The notes beneath the pieces are model-generated. The model did not search any database. It was not told the DNA's origin and saw only the letters and a program-made list of their open reading frames with translations. Position numbers and translations under genes: made by a program. Below, piece after piece: positions 1 to 11,363 of a DNA stretch of 64,000 bases (the stretch's first letter is position 1; every line of letters starts with the position of its first letter). The stretch is taken from the NCBI RefSeq assembly GCF_010183535.1, contig NC_071330.1, positions 14,489,717-14,553,716 of the forward strand, written 5' to 3'. This stretch comes from Caenorhabditis remanei. Taxonomy: Eukaryota; Nematoda; Chromadorea; Rhabditida; Rhabditidae.

Positions 1-1
1 T

Positions 2-1282
2 CAATGTGGCCACAGTATCTGCACAAACTGTGCCGTGACTCTTCTCGAAGACAGCGATTATTTATCGATTGAATGCCCGTTTTGTAGAAAATTCACGCGG
101 GGTTATAGTTAGTTTTATGTTTTTGTAGATCAAATAAAATAAATTTGTTTCAGAGAAGAAAATTGAGAGTATCAAGACGAACTATGCGGTAATGGGCATT
201 ATTGAGAAGCTGACCGGAGGTGGAAGGTGAGTTAAAAGTTATATTTTTGTTGAATTTTGAAAAACGCCTGTTTTGTTTTAAAAAATTCGAAAAATTTGGA
301 ATATTTTGAGCTAAAAATCGAGAAATTTGGACGGAATTGAAGAAAGTTAGAGATTTTCGAAAAAATTCAAAAAGCCCTACATTTTCAAACTACAGTAATC
401 CAGTCAGCTTCCCGTCAAGACTCATGAAAATTATATATTTAGAATCAGCGCGTTTTCAGCTTTCAGAAAAGTATAATCATGCCTATATTCTGAAAATTTT
501 GAGTTTCGGGGGTCAGAGACGCAGAGTGTCTGGTATCTCTGCGCTCTAACCTCTCGACTAAAACTACCGTAACTCTGTCAGAATTATTTTAATTCAGCTG
601 AAATTAAAAATTTTGGATACAGGAGATTGAGGGCTTTCAGATGAGTATAATCATGACCACTTTTGAAAATTTTCCGGCCACACCACGAAAACTACAGTAA
701 CCCAAAATTTTCAGAATATAGGCATGATTATACTTTTATGAAAGCTCTTAAGGAGCTGAACTTGAAAATACAAAAATTTTGGGTCTCGTAGGAAATTTGG
801 CTGGGTTACGGTAATTTGAAATTTTTAAAACTTTCGAAAATTTTCGAAACTCTGTAACTTTGTCAGTTTTTGGCGGTTTTCTTTGGTTTTAGGCTTAAAA
901 TTTAGGAAATTTTTGGTGGAATCTAAATTCATATTTTTCATTTTTCAGATTCAACCCAAAATGCTTCCGTTGCCACTCTGGCTACAGTAACCAACTCACA
1001 GAGTGCACTCCTCGAGTCCAGATGGACTGTGGACATACTCTGTGCGAGATATGTATCAGAACTTGGTCGTCGAGATCACTCCGTTGTCCAGAATGTTTTT
1101 TAACCGGTCTCGGTGGTCGGGTTACTGTATGGCAAAGTGCGAAACGAAGGGTCTGCAGAATGTTTCGAAAAAATCGAATCGCGGAGGATTTCGAGAAGAA
1201 ATTTCCAAAGAATTTTGTGATTTTGGAGATGTTGGAGTCCTTTCCCTGCGACAGTACCTGCGATAGTACCGCTGAGGTGTAA
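2..1282 (+). CDS. RING-finger protein with two RING modules (3' part of gene)
   Basis: The gene enters from the left edge. Three exons are readable: up to 107 (donor GTTAGT), 154-226 (donor GTGAGT) and 949-1282 (stop TAA); phases join as 1 then 2. The first exon ends a RING finger (Cys-Gly-His, then Cys-x2-Cys, then Cys-Pro-Phe-Cys). The last exon holds a second RING (Cys-x2-Cys, Cys-Gly-His-x2-Cys-x2-Cys, Cys-Pro-Glu-Cys) and a basic tail of about 60 residues. RING proteins usually act as E3 ubiquitin ligases by binding an E2; the substrate cannot be inferred. The linker between the RINGs is typical of nematode RING proteins. Intron 2 is 722 bp and filled with the dispersed repeat family seen elsewhere here. 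The 5' end and start codon lie outside the window. Confidence 0.8.
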
Positions 1283-2220
1283 GAATACTGTAATTTCGAA
1301 AATTTCGGGAAAATTTTCTTTTTTCAAAATTAATTATTAAAAATTATTTCAAAATGTGTCATTTGTACTTTTCCGGACAATTTTAACTCCTCCTCTATCA
1401 TTTAAGCCAAAAACCACTCATCTACCTCAAAAACCAAAAAAGTTACAGATTTTCGAAACTTTTCGAAAATTTATATTTCCATTAAAATAATCATATCTCA
1501 TTAATTTCTTTTCTAAACTCTTTAAAACTAATATTTTTGAATTCAGCTTGTCAATGCGCTTCAAATGATTATAATAATGCATAGGTTGGATGAAATTACG
1601 GTATGCGCCTTTAAACTGGGAGAGGGGTACTGTAGTTTTCGTGGTGGGACCCAATTTGCTCCGAATATAGGCATGATTATACTCATATGAAAGGTCTCAA
1701 GGAGCTAAACACAAAAATATAGATTTTTGTGAATTTGGTTAAAATTTCAGAGAGTTACGGTGAATTTTGTAACGATGGAAATCAGATTTTCGTATATTTT
1801 CGAAAATCCGTAACTCGACGAGTTTTTGACGGATTTTTAAGATTTCTGGCTTGAAATTAACGTCAAAAATCGATCAGTTCAAGAAAAATTAACTAAATTT
1901 TTTTTTTTGTATTTGAAAAAAATGAAATTTCGAAATTTTCAAAAAAAAAATCAGAAATTTCTGGAATTTTCGGAATGGAAGAAAATCCTAACAGTAATCT
2001 CTACCTTCCTACAGTACCCTTGTCTTACAATATTTATGTTCTACTGTAATCCTTTCTTACTACAGTAACCCTGTACCTTTCATATACCGTAACCCCTTCC
2101 TGCTACAGTATCCCCTTTCTTACTGTAGCTCTTATTTTTTTTGGTAAATATATAAATCTTATTTTGGCAGAATCTTGAAGTAAGAGTGAAAGAGTGTGAG
2201 AGAGTGAGAGTCGCAGAGAA
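1283..2220. repeat. Intergenic, dispersed repeats
   Basis: No gene is visible. The stretch contains the window-wide repeat built on GTATAATCATG or its complement and ACTACAGTAACCC (for example near 1620-1690), then runs of CTACAGTA-type units near 1990-2130. A GAGAGTGAGAG-rich stretch at 2180-2220 recurs in inverted form near 9475-9520, so the two may bracket the small-membrane-protein block. Confidence 0.6.
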
Positions 2221-2361
2221 ATGTTTGCTATCAGACTGTCTACTTTAGGCCACGCCCCTTTTTTCTGCGGCTCTCACTCTATCACTCTATCCACTAGTTA
2301 TCCTCCCGGCTCTCATTTTTTATTCTCTTTTTACTGCTACAGTACTCCTACAGTACCCCAA

Positions 2362-2523
2362 ATGCTTCCATCCATGTTCCTACTGATCCTGGCGCTTAGT
2401 TTGATTGTGATCTACGTCCCAATTACTGATTTCTCTCCAATTCTCTTTTTCCTTCCCGAATTCTTCTTCTTCTTGTTGATTCGCTGGTGGTGGGATGAAG
2501 ACGAGGGATACTCTGAAGATTAG
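2362..2523 (+). CDS. Small two-TM protein with acidic tail, family copy A
   Basis: A 53-residue protein starts at an ATG preceded by CTACAGTACCCCAA. It has two hydrophobic segments (about residues 5-20 and 25-41), a Trp-Trp-Trp patch and an Asp/Glu-rich end. The frame is open upstream to 2221, but the ATG at 2362 matches where paralogues begin (Met-Leu-Pro or equivalent). The strongest support is similarity to copies B (minus, 3761), C (plus, 6860), D (minus, 5314) and F (minus, 5771): all share the CTACAGTA block before the start, a Leu-Pro-Glu-Phe-Phe-like motif or its counterpart, and an acidic C-terminus. A shared 3' exon follows at about 2574-2740, with AATAAA near 2726. I do not recognise the family. 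Confidence 0.45.
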   Translation: MLPSMFLLILALSLIVIYVPITDFSPILFFLPEFFFFLLIRWWWDEDEGYSED

Positions 2524-2573
2524 GATACGGTAGGTAGATCACAAATTTTCAAAAAAATCTTTAAACTTTCAGA

Positions 2574-2740
2574 TAACCTCATGACAGATTTCGATGCTTT
2601 CCCACAAAACTTATTGACGAAAAAATTTCATTTTCTTACTGTACCCTCGTTTCCTACTGTTACTGTAACTATCTTATTGTATTATCTGAATGTACCTGTA
2701 AACTCATCTACCGTAACCCATTATCGAAATAAAACTGTAT
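2574..2740 (+). other. Shared 3' UTR block with AATAAA (copy A)
   Basis: After a TTTCAG acceptor ending near 2573 the sequence reads ATAACCTC, followed by TTTTCTTACTGTACCCTC and ATCGAAATAAA. The same block follows copy C (8350-8535) and, on the minus strand, copy D (about 4995 down to 4820). Its conservation over degenerate surroundings suggests a 3' UTR and polyadenylation site rather than random repeat. Confidence 0.5.
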
Positions 2741-3380
2741 TCTTTAAAATTCTTCTTTTAATCATCAGATCGTTCAAGTTTCATTTTCCAGACAAATTCA
2801 ACATTTTATCAGTAATTTAAGCCAAAAACCATCCATCTACCTCAAAAACTGAAAAAGTTACAGATTTTCGAAACTTTTCGAAAATTTTCAGATTTTTCAA
2901 ACTGCTGTAAGTCGTTAATTTTTGACCAAAACTTGATTTCAATTATATTTTTAAATTCAGCTTGCCAAGACGCTTCATTTGAGTATAATCATGACCAGGT
3001 TGGGTCCAACCTATGGTATGCGCCTTTAACCTGGACGAGGGGTACTGTAGTTTTCGTGGTGGGACCCAATGGGCACTGAAGGTAGTCATAATTATACTCA
3101 TTCGAACCGTCTCGATAAGCTGAATACGAAAATATAATTTTTTGTGAATTTGGTTGAAAAGTCAAGGAGTTACGGTGGATTTTGTGCGCCTTTAAACTGG
3201 AAAAGGGGGTACTGTAGTTTTAGTGGTGGGACCCTGCATGATTAGACTCATTTGAAGTGTCCTGGCTTGGCTTTATCGGTTTTTGAGCCCGGGACCGAAC
3301 TCTGGCTCTGCGCAGATTGTTAGTGGCGAGAAAACGAAAAAAAAAAGAAATTTATTATTATTTTAAAACGAAATTGTAAG
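2741..3380. repeat. Dispersed repeats between family copies
   Basis: No gene is visible. Inverted GTATAATCATG units and the GGTACTGTAGTTTTCGTGG unit occur at 2985-3110 and 3195-3250. A near-identical block recurs in inverted orientation at 4320-4620 and 6290-6600, and in direct orientation at 8760-9000. Confidence 0.6.
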
Positions 3381-3761
3381 CTACAGTAAGATGGTTACTG
3401 TAGCAGAAACATATGAGGGGGGGGGGTTACGGTAGACAAGGAGTACAGTAGGAAGGTTATGGCTACAGTAAGACAACGCGGGGGGGGGGTACAGTAGGAC
3501 GATAAGAAAATAGTTATGCCTACAGTAAGATAGTTCTGTAGGAAAAAAATAATCTGTGAGGTACTGTAGGAGGAGTGTAATAAGACAACAGATAGCGATA
3601 TGGCAGTGTAATCCTTCGGGAATATCGTCTAGGTTCCAAATCAGAAACGAAATTCCGATGAACATGGAAAAATTATACAAAAAATTAAATTCCAGCTGGT
3701 TACGGTAGTCCCAGAAGAAATATACCAGGAATAGGAATAGTTTGACCAGTTTTGGAAGCAT
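3381..3761 (-). CDS. Small membrane protein, family copy B (degenerating?)
   Basis: The minus-strand frame starts Met-Leu-Pro-Lys-Leu at 3761, right after CTACAGT. The first 45 or so residues give two hydrophobic segments (about 7-17 and 28-43) and match copy C in layout. After about residue 75 the frame runs into CTACAGTA-type simple repeats, translated as Tyr/Cys/His-rich sequence, so the true C-terminus is probably nearer 3580. It may be a decaying copy. Only the N-terminal half is supported. Confidence 0.3.
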   Translation of the reverse strand: MLPKLVKLFLFLVYFFWDYRNQLEFNFLYNFSMFIGISFLIWNLDDIPEGLHCHIAICCLITLLLQYLTDYFFPTELSYCRHNYFLIVLLYPPPALSYCSHNLPTVLLVYRNPPPSYVSATVTILL

Positions 3762-4819
3762 ACTGTAGCGAGTGGGGGATTACTGTAGCTCAGGTTACTG
3801 TAGAAGAATCTGAGAGAAGGGAGACTTTTTCAGAATAGACGGCTCCCCAGACAGTCTTGTTATTCTAGACAGAGACAAAAACATGAAAATTTTTGGGTGT
3901 CCGCCTTTAAAATTGGGTTACTGTAGCTGGGGAGGTTCTAGAACAGACACTGTCTCTATTTTTGTTATTCCACGACTCCCAGACTGTCTTGTTATTCTAG
4001 ACAGGTCGCATTTTATGAAAAACAAAAAAATTTGATTTTGTTATTGTCGAAAATGAGATTTCAAGAAAAATTCGGGAAAATGAATACCCTTTCAGAAAAC
4101 TCACAAAAATTTAAACCACAAAAACACAAAAATCTCCAAAAAACAACGAAAAAAATGCCTGAGTTACAGATTTTCGGAAAATTTTAAAGTTTCATTTTTT
4201 CAAAAATTTTTTATTAATTTTTTCTTGATTTTAGGAATTCTTTTTTTTAAATTTATTTAATTCCTGACGTTCATTTTAATCCAAAAAACACAAAAATCTG
4301 TCAAAAACTCACCGAGTTACAAATTTTCGAAAATATACGAAAATCTGATTTCTGACGTCACAAAATCCACCGTAACTCTCTGAATTTTCAACCAAATTTA
4401 CCAAAGCCTATATTTTCGTATTCAGCTCATCGAGACCTTTCATATGAGTATAATCATGCCCATATTCGGATAAATTTGGGTCCCACCACGAAAACTACAG
4501 TACCACGCTTCCAGTTTAAAAGCGCATACCGTAGTTTCACCCAACATAGACATGTTTATACTCATTCGAAGCGTCTTGGCGAGCTGATTCCAAAAATGTT
4601 AGTTTCACTGAGTTTGGTTGAACACTGAGCAAGATATATCACGTTTACTGAAATAAAATTTTTCGAAAACTTTCGAAAATCTATAACTGTTTTGGTTTTT
4701 GAGGTTGATGAGTGGTTTTTGACTTAAATTACTGGGAAAATGTTGAAGTTGTCTGGAAAAATAAAACTGAAGTGATCTGAAGATGAAAAAGTAGAAATAC
4801 AAAAAGAATACAGTTTTAT
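3762..4819. repeat. Repeats including AGACAGTCTTGTTATTC units
   Basis: No gene is visible. The unit with AGACAGTCTTGTTATTC and ACAGACACTGTCTCT occurs at about 3840-4010 and again near 5850-5990, 6715-6770 and 9355-9385. Its repeated placement beside the small membrane genes suggests the whole gene-plus-flank unit has been copied and inverted. Confidence 0.55.
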
Positions 4820-5056
4820 TTCGATAATCATTGGTTTAATGGGTTACGGTACATAAGTTTATAGGTGAGGTAAGATAATATCTGGTTACAGATAGACAAG
4901 CAGTTACAGTAGGAAAAGAGGGTACAGTAAGAAAATGAAATCGCTTCGTGAAGTCGTTTGGGAAAGCCGGCCGTTTTGAGACATCTGAAAAAAATTTTCG
5001 GAAAAATCTGAAATTTTTTAATCTACGTACGTACATACCATATTTAATCCTCCTTT

Positions 5057-5314
5057 TCAGTTTTTTTCAGTTTTTTTCTTCTCCACCGCATCAAAATCCT
5101 CGTCTGGATCCAGTCCAAGACAGCACCTCACCACCAATACCAAAAAAATAATTGCCACGTATTCCATGACAACTAGAGAACACGGGAAATATGGGTGATG
5201 TCGGCAGCCACTATAGTAATAATATAATATATCAATGATAGGAATGTAGAGAGCAAGCAGGACGATAAATAGGACAAATTGGTAGAAGCAAAGGCGTGAA
5301 CAGTAATCAGACAT
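5057..5314 (-). CDS. Small two-TM protein with acidic/basic tail, family copy D
   Basis: The 85-residue frame starts at 5314, preceded on its strand by CTACAGTACTCCCC. It has two hydrophobic segments (about residues 10-32 and 43-64), then Asp-Pro-Asp-Glu-Asp-Phe-Asp and a Lys-rich end. After the stop there is a possible donor (GTATGT) and then the conserved 3' block ending in AATAAA at about 4820, as in copies A and C. This is the best-kept minus-strand member. Function is unknown; the layout predicts a small integral membrane protein with a cytosolic or lumenal acidic tail. Confidence 0.45.
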   Translation of the reverse strand: MSDYCSRLCFYQFVLFIVLLALYIPIIDILYYYYSGCRHHPYFPCSLVVMEYVAIIFLVLVVRCCLGLDPDEDFDAVEKKKTEKN

Positions 5315-5601
5315 TTTGGAGGGATGGGGAGTACTGTAGCACCTGAAAAATCTGCGATATCAAGTTTTTTTGAATTCCAAAATCTATGAAACACGTGGAG
5401 ATCCAACAGAACAAAAAATGGTACAATAGGATACTGTAGGTAGCCAGAGGTACGGTGCGGTACTAGCTAAATACAGTAAGATAGATGAGAGGGTATAGTA
5501 AACAGGTAGTACAGCAGGAAAAGTAATGGTTACAGTAGGAAAAGAGTACAGTAATCAGAAAGAAGCGGATAGCTACAGTAAGAAAGGAAAAGTAGGACAG
5601 G

Positions 5602-5771
5602 CTAGTCTTCGAATCCGTCGTCTTCTTCAAAATCTGGTTCAACATCGATTTGGAAGGCTTCTAGTCCAATTCCAGGCTCCCAGAGCTCCACCAGAACAAA
5701 AATTCCAAAGAATTCGGGTAAAATATAGAAGAATTGGGGTACAGTATGATTACAACAGTCCCAGGTAGCAT
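5602..5771 (-). pseudogene. Frameshifted small membrane protein, family copy F
   Basis: On the minus strand the ATG at 5771 (Met-Leu-Pro-Gly) follows CTACAGTACCCC, as in copy A. That frame loses similarity after about 10 codons. The adjacent frame continues with the motif Leu-Pro-Glu-Phe-Phe, a hydrophobic stretch and an acidic end with stop at 5602-5604, closely resembling copy A. A single frameshift therefore separates the start from the conserved body. This is called a pseudogene unless an intron that I cannot see repairs the phase. Confidence 0.45.
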
Positions 5772-6859
5772 AGAATGCAGTTTTGGGGTACTGTAGCTGG
5801 GCCTATAAAAATTCTTCCTTCTAGAATAGTCTGTTTTTTGTTATTCCAATATTCCCAGACAGTCTTTTGACAAAAACAAGGAAATTTCTGGTGTGCGCCT
5901 TTAAAATTGGGTTACTGTAGCTGGGGAGGTTCTAGAACAGACACTGTCTCTTTTTTTTGTGTTTACGACTCCCCAGACTGTCTTGTTATTCTTGAGATGA
6001 CAATTTTTATTGAAAAAAACAAAAATTTAAAAAAAATGACACCCCCTCTTTGATAACTGACAATATATGAACGAATTCAGCAATTTTATACATTGAAATC
6101 ACGAAAATTCGTCAAAAAATGACCAAATTGCAAATTTTCGAAAATTTTCGAAATTTCAATTAAAATAAACAGTTTTTGCTTGATTTTTGCGCGTTCACCT
6201 ATCTCATTTTATTTGTTTTTAATTTTTCGATTCATGACATTTATTTTAAGCAAAAAACCACAAAAATCTGTCAGAAACTCACCGAGTTACAGATTTTCGA
6301 AAATATACGAAAATCTGATTTCTGACGTCACAAAATCCATCGTAACTCTCTGAATTTTGAACCGAATCTACAAAAACTTATATTTTCGTATTCAGCTCAT
6401 CGAGACCTTTCATATGAGTATAATCATGCCCCTATTCGGATAAACTTGGGTCCCGCCACAAAAACTACAGTACCCCTCTTAGGGCGCATACCTCGGATCC
6501 CAACCTGGTCATGATTATACTCAAATGGAGCGTCTTGACGAGCTGGATTCAAAAATATAAGTTTCATTGAGCTTGGTTGAAAACTCTGCAAGATATAGCA
6601 AGCTTTGTGAAGTGAAAATTTTCGAAAAGTTTCGAAAATCTGTAACTTTGTTGGTTTTCGAGGTAGAGAAGTGGTTTTCGGCTTAAATTATAGAGAAAAT
6701 GTTGATATTGCCTCTATTTTTGTTATTTCTCTGCTCCCAGACAGTCTTGTTATTCCAGACATGACAAAAACAAGAAAATTTTTGGTTAATTGAATTACTG
6801 GACGGATCCAAAAACAAGACAGTCTGGAACGTCAATCTCAATTCAAATCCCGTCTAACT
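5772..6859. repeat. Repeats between family copies F and C
   Basis: No gene is visible. The AGACAGTC units (5850-5990, 6715-6770) and an inverted copy of the GTATAATCATG block (6290-6600) fill the stretch. Confidence 0.55.
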
Positions 6860-8353
6860 ATGGCACGTCCTCCTCCGAACCCATCTACAGTACCCCCTCG
6901 TCCAAAACTCCCAAATATCAAAAAGGTATTCACTTATACCTGCCTCTACCTGCTCCTTTTCTTCATCAAAACTTGGATTCGTGTTGTTTTTTATTGGGAT
7001 ACATTTAGCCAATTCGGTTTCCTTTTCTACTGGTGCCTCGGTTTTGGAATTTTATTTCGTCCTGTTGTGAGGGACTATTTGAATCCAGACGTGGTCAAGC
7101 CGGTTGTTGATGATGACCGCGGAGATGGGTTGGATCATGAGGCGATGGTCGATGTGGACAGCTATTTTAGTGAGGAGAATATGCAATTTCCGAGAGGATA
7201 TGAGGATGATTGGGCGGAGAATGAGTTCTTGAATAGGTAAGTGTGATACAGTACCGCTCAAAAGTATATTAAATTTTGATTTTTTCAGTTGAAAAGGTCC
7301 GAGAGTGTGTCATGGTAATACTTATTGTTCCATCAAGTAGATTTTTAATGGATCAAACAGATTAAAAGTAGAGCTCCATTTTTGTAATTGACAACTTTTT
7401 TGTACGAGCACTCCTTAGAGAGTTACGGTCATTTAAAGTGGACAGCTCAAGAGTAACTCTATTTTTCACTGAAATTGGTCGATTTGAAGGAGACATTACT
7501 TTGTCGATATGTAACTCTCTAGGAAGTGCCAGCACAAAAAAGTTGTCAACTACAAAAATGGAGTTCTATTCTTGGTCTGCTCGATTCTATAAAAAAAATT
7601 TTGTGGGACAGTTAGTTTTACTATGACACACTCTCAAAGTTGGACAATTTCGACTAAAAAAGGCAGAACTTAATATACTTTTGAGCGGTACTGTATGTGT
7701 AATATATCGATCTTCAAACTAACAAGGGAAGTCTTTGGAGACGCCACTTTCAAACGACCTATAAATTTGGTTATAGGTATTTTCGACCACGAGGAGTCCA
7801 TTTCTGCAGTCAAAACCTGCTAAATGTCTCTGCGAGCCGAGTTATGAGCTCTCAAACTTTTCATATGGTTCAGCTTTTTCTCTTGGAATTACAAATCGGC
7901 GGTATATAAGCCACCGCGATGTTCCATTTGTGTTCTCCATTGGTTTACCTGTGCTCGTACTTCGCAAAAATGAGAATATCTTGCGTCTACTACTTGTCGT
8001 TTTGGAATTCTATGTGAAAAAGCTTATCCATATGAAAAGTTTGAGAGCTCATAACTCGGCTCGCAGAGACATTTAGCAGGTTTTGACTGCAGAAATGGAC
8101 TCCTCATGGTCGAAAATACCTATGACCAAATTTTTAGGTCGTTTGAAAGTGGCGTCCCCAAAGACTTCCCTTGTAAGAGTAATAAACGGAAAAAAATTTC
8201 AGAAAATTTCGAGAGGCCTTTCTATAATTCCTCCTCTTTGCCATCTGCGACTGCAGCGAGGGTAATCCGTGAGAAACAACAGATTGCCTAAAATAGGTAG
8301 TATAATCACAAAAATTTTTAAATAAAAATCTTTTTTCTTAAAATTTCAGATAA
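6860..8353 (+). CDS. Small two-TM protein with long acidic tail, family copy C (2 exons)
   Basis: Exon 1 (6860-7236) codes for about 125 residues: a Pro-rich start overlapping the CTACAGTACCCC block, two hydrophobic segments (about 27-43 and 50-68), then an Asp/Glu-rich tail. The exon ends AATAG|GTAAGT. Joining to the acceptor at 8349 adds Arg and a stop (AGA TAA), giving 126 residues and placing the conserved 3' UTR with AATAAA at 8524-8529 where copies A and D have it. An alternative acceptor inside the MITE at 7288 would also stop at once. The 1.1-kb intron holds two MITEs. This is the longest family member and the one with a canonical donor. Function is unknown. Confidence 0.5.
7249..7693. 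mobile_element. Mariner-type MITE, TA target duplication (copy 1)
   Basis: Terminal inverted repeats begin CAGTACCGCTCAAAAGTATA and end in the complement, flanked by TA at 7247-7248 and 7694-7695. The interior is largely palindromic and has no transposase frame. A second copy with the same ends lies at 40113-40646. This copy starts 12 bp after the splice donor of small membrane gene C. Confidence 0.7.
7723..8173. mobile_element. PIF/Harbinger-type MITE, TAA target duplication (copy 1)
   Basis: A 451-bp near-perfect palindrome with ends CAAGGGAAGTCTTTGGAG and complement, flanked on both sides by TAA (7720-7722, 8174-8176). The copy at 11364-11814 has the same length and ends. The ends and 3-bp TAA/TTA duplications fit PIF/Harbinger-mobilised elements. 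There is no coding capacity. Confidence 0.7.
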
Positions 8354-8535
8354 TCTCAAGACGACCAGCTTTCCCAAATAACTTCAATTTGAAGAAATCT
8401 ACCTTCCTCCCGTTTTTAATTTTCTTACTGTACCCTCTTTTCTTACTGTAACTGAAACTGACTTTCTGTCTTACCTTACTGCACATGTTATGGACGATAA
8501 CCCCCTTAAACCCATTTTATCGAAATAAAGCTGTT

Positions 8536-10420
8536 TTCTTTAAAATTCTCCCTTTTCATTTTCAGATTGCTTCAGTTTCATTTTCCAGACAAATTCAGCA
8601 TGTTTTCTATAATTTAAGCCAAAAAACCACTTCTCTAACGCAAAAACCAACAAAGTTACAGATTTTCGAAACTTTTCGAAACTTTTTGATTTCAAAAAAC
8701 GTGATATATCTTGCTCTGTGTTCAACCAAGCTCTGTGAAACTAATATTTTTGAAATCAGCCCGTCAAGACGCTTCATTTGAGTATAATCATCACCAGGTT
8801 GGGCGCGGAGGTATGCGCCCTAAGAGGGGTACTGTAGTTTTTGTGGCGGGACCCAACTTTTACCGAATGTGGGCATGATTATACTCAAATGAATGGTCTC
8901 AATGAGCTGAATACGAAAATATAGGTTTTTGGAGATTTGGTTTGAAATTCAGGGAGTTACGGTGGATTTTGAGTAGTCAGACATCAGATTCTTCGTATTT
9001 TTTCGAAAATCAGTAACTCAGTGAATTTTTGACCGCATTGTGTTTTTTGGCTAAAAATGCTCGTCAGAATTCGAATAATTGAAGAAAAAGAAAATGAGGT
9101 CAGTGAACTTATAACTAGACTCTAAAATAAAGCAAAAATTGATTTTTGTTGAAAAAAGTGAAATTTCAAAATTTTCGAAAATTTGCAACTGGTCATTTTT
9201 TGACGGATTTTTGTGTTTTTTGGCTAAGAAACTGCTGAATTGTTTCATACGTTGTCAGTTTTTAAATAAGGGATTCATTTTTCCCGGGTTTTGCCTGAAA
9301 TCTGATTTTTGACAATACTAAAATTTAAATATTTTGTTTTTCATAAAATCTGTCATGTCTAGAACAACAAGACAGTCTGAGGAGCCGCCGGCAATCGCGA
9401 TAACACAAAAATAAAGAAAACATACAGTATTTTTTCTAAATTTCGAGTTATGAATAACATATTTTCGCAGATTTTTCTCTGCGTCTCTCACTCTCCCTCT
9501 CTCACTCTCTAGCTGTCTGAAGTCGTCTAATTGAATTTATATATATGCAACCGTCTCCTTTTTTTTCAATTAGTTGACTCGTCTACAGTACGACGTCTAC
9601 AGTGAGAAGGAGCGAGTGGATATGGAGAAAATGGGAGAAAAATCAAGGAAAAGAGGTCTGAAATCGAAAAAATAAAGAATTTTTGCTCTGAAATTTAAAA
9701 AATTCAGCCTCAGCACGTTTCTAGGATTCAGAAAAGTATAATCATGCCTATATTCGAAGCAAATTGGGTCTCACCACGAAAACTACAGTAACCCAATTTA
9801 AAGGCGCATACCGTTATTTGGTAGGTCCTGTCATGATTATACTCATTTGAAGCGTCTTGACGAGCTGAATCTGAAATTTTAGGTTTTATTGAGTTTGAAG
9901 CAAAACTGATCGGGTTACGGTAGTTTTTGTGATTTTTTGAATTTTCGAAATGTTTCGAAATTCTGTAACTTTGTTATTTTTCGATAATTGCTAGTGATTT
10001 TTAGCTCAAAATTTACAGAATTCTTCAAATTTGTCTGGAAAAATTAATTATCCACCAAAAATTCTGAAATTTTGAAAATTTTGAATTTCGGGGCTAGAGT
10101 CTGACTTCTCTGCACTCTAACCTCCTGGCTGAAATCACCGTAACTCTTTCTGGAATGGTCCAGTTGATCTGAAACCTATATAACTATATTCAGGAGATTG
10201 AGAGCTTTCAGAAAAGTATAATCATGCCTACATTCGAAAATTTTCGGGGTACTGTAGTTTTCGTGGTGGGACCCTACTAGGGCATGAGTATACTCGTTTG
10301 AAAGGGCTTGACAATCTGATTTCAAAATTTTCAAAATTTTTAACGTCACGTCACTGGACCTCCGAAAAATCCTGTTTAAAAATCCGAGGAGCTCAATGAT
10401 CACATAGACATTTGACTGAT
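8536..10420. repeat. Intergenic dispersed repeats
   Basis: No gene is visible. GTATAATCATG and its complement recur with ACTACAGTA blocks at 8780-8890, 9735-9850 and 10215-10300. A CTCTCACTCTCCCTC stretch at 9480-9515 mirrors the one near 2190. Confidence 0.55.
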
Positions 10421-11363
10421 TTTAAATTATATGGACATATAATTTATATCTCTTGGGGAAAACTTTTTCCTTTTTCTTTGAATTATATAATTAGCTATTG
10501 ACGCAGATGTTGTTGAGTTGGAGCACACGTCTCATTTTCATTTTTTTTTTGAAACTCTCGTGATATCGTTTCTGAATTTCAAAAATTCTGGATTTTTTTT
10601 TCTAGACGACCGTGTAGAGGGTAATTAGGGCTAATTAGGCAATGGGATTAAGCGCATTTTAATGAACGTTAAGGGAATTTTGATATAATAACATAACAAA
10701 GAAATATTTTGAGGATGGAAATCAGAAAATCTAGCAAAAAGTGTGACCTCAGAAGGCCAAAAGTGGTCAAATACAAAAACATTTGGTTTGTACCTGACAT
10801 TTTTCGATGATATTTGACGTCTGGACTCACATACATATTTATGTAAATCTAGACGATGTGTCTTACTAGCATGGAATGTGCTTTAATTTAATTTTTTTTT
10901 ATTAGCAAAATTGTTTTCATCAATTTTTATTATTGTAATTATTCTTGATAATTGTAATTATTATTGATATAATATTATTGATAGATGTAGCAAATTTCCA
11001 GAGCTTTTAGAAAAAAAAATGATAACCTTCAAAAAAAACTTATTCATATTTTGAAAAAAATACAATCTTTCGAAATATATTTATCATTAAATTTTTTTCA
11101 TTGTCTAGAAGAGATGTTAGATATATTTTTTAAAAAATCAAAAAATCAAAAATTGATGAAAAAATAGTTTCGAAAACTAGACATTTTTTAAACGCAATAA
11201 AAGTACATTTCATGTAAGAAAGGCTAGTAGAAAAAGGAGATTTGTTTTAAACTTATATTCGAAGAATTTATAGCAAATTTAAACTTTTCTTTGCTAGAAA
11301 TCCTTTAATTATAGTTATAAGCGAGAAATGTATCATAATGACGTCACTTCTACTCCCCTCTTA
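10421..11363. other. Intergenic, AT-rich, nothing recognised
   Basis: AT-rich sequence with many short A and T runs and no frame, RNA gene or strong repeat that I can support. Confidence 0.5.
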
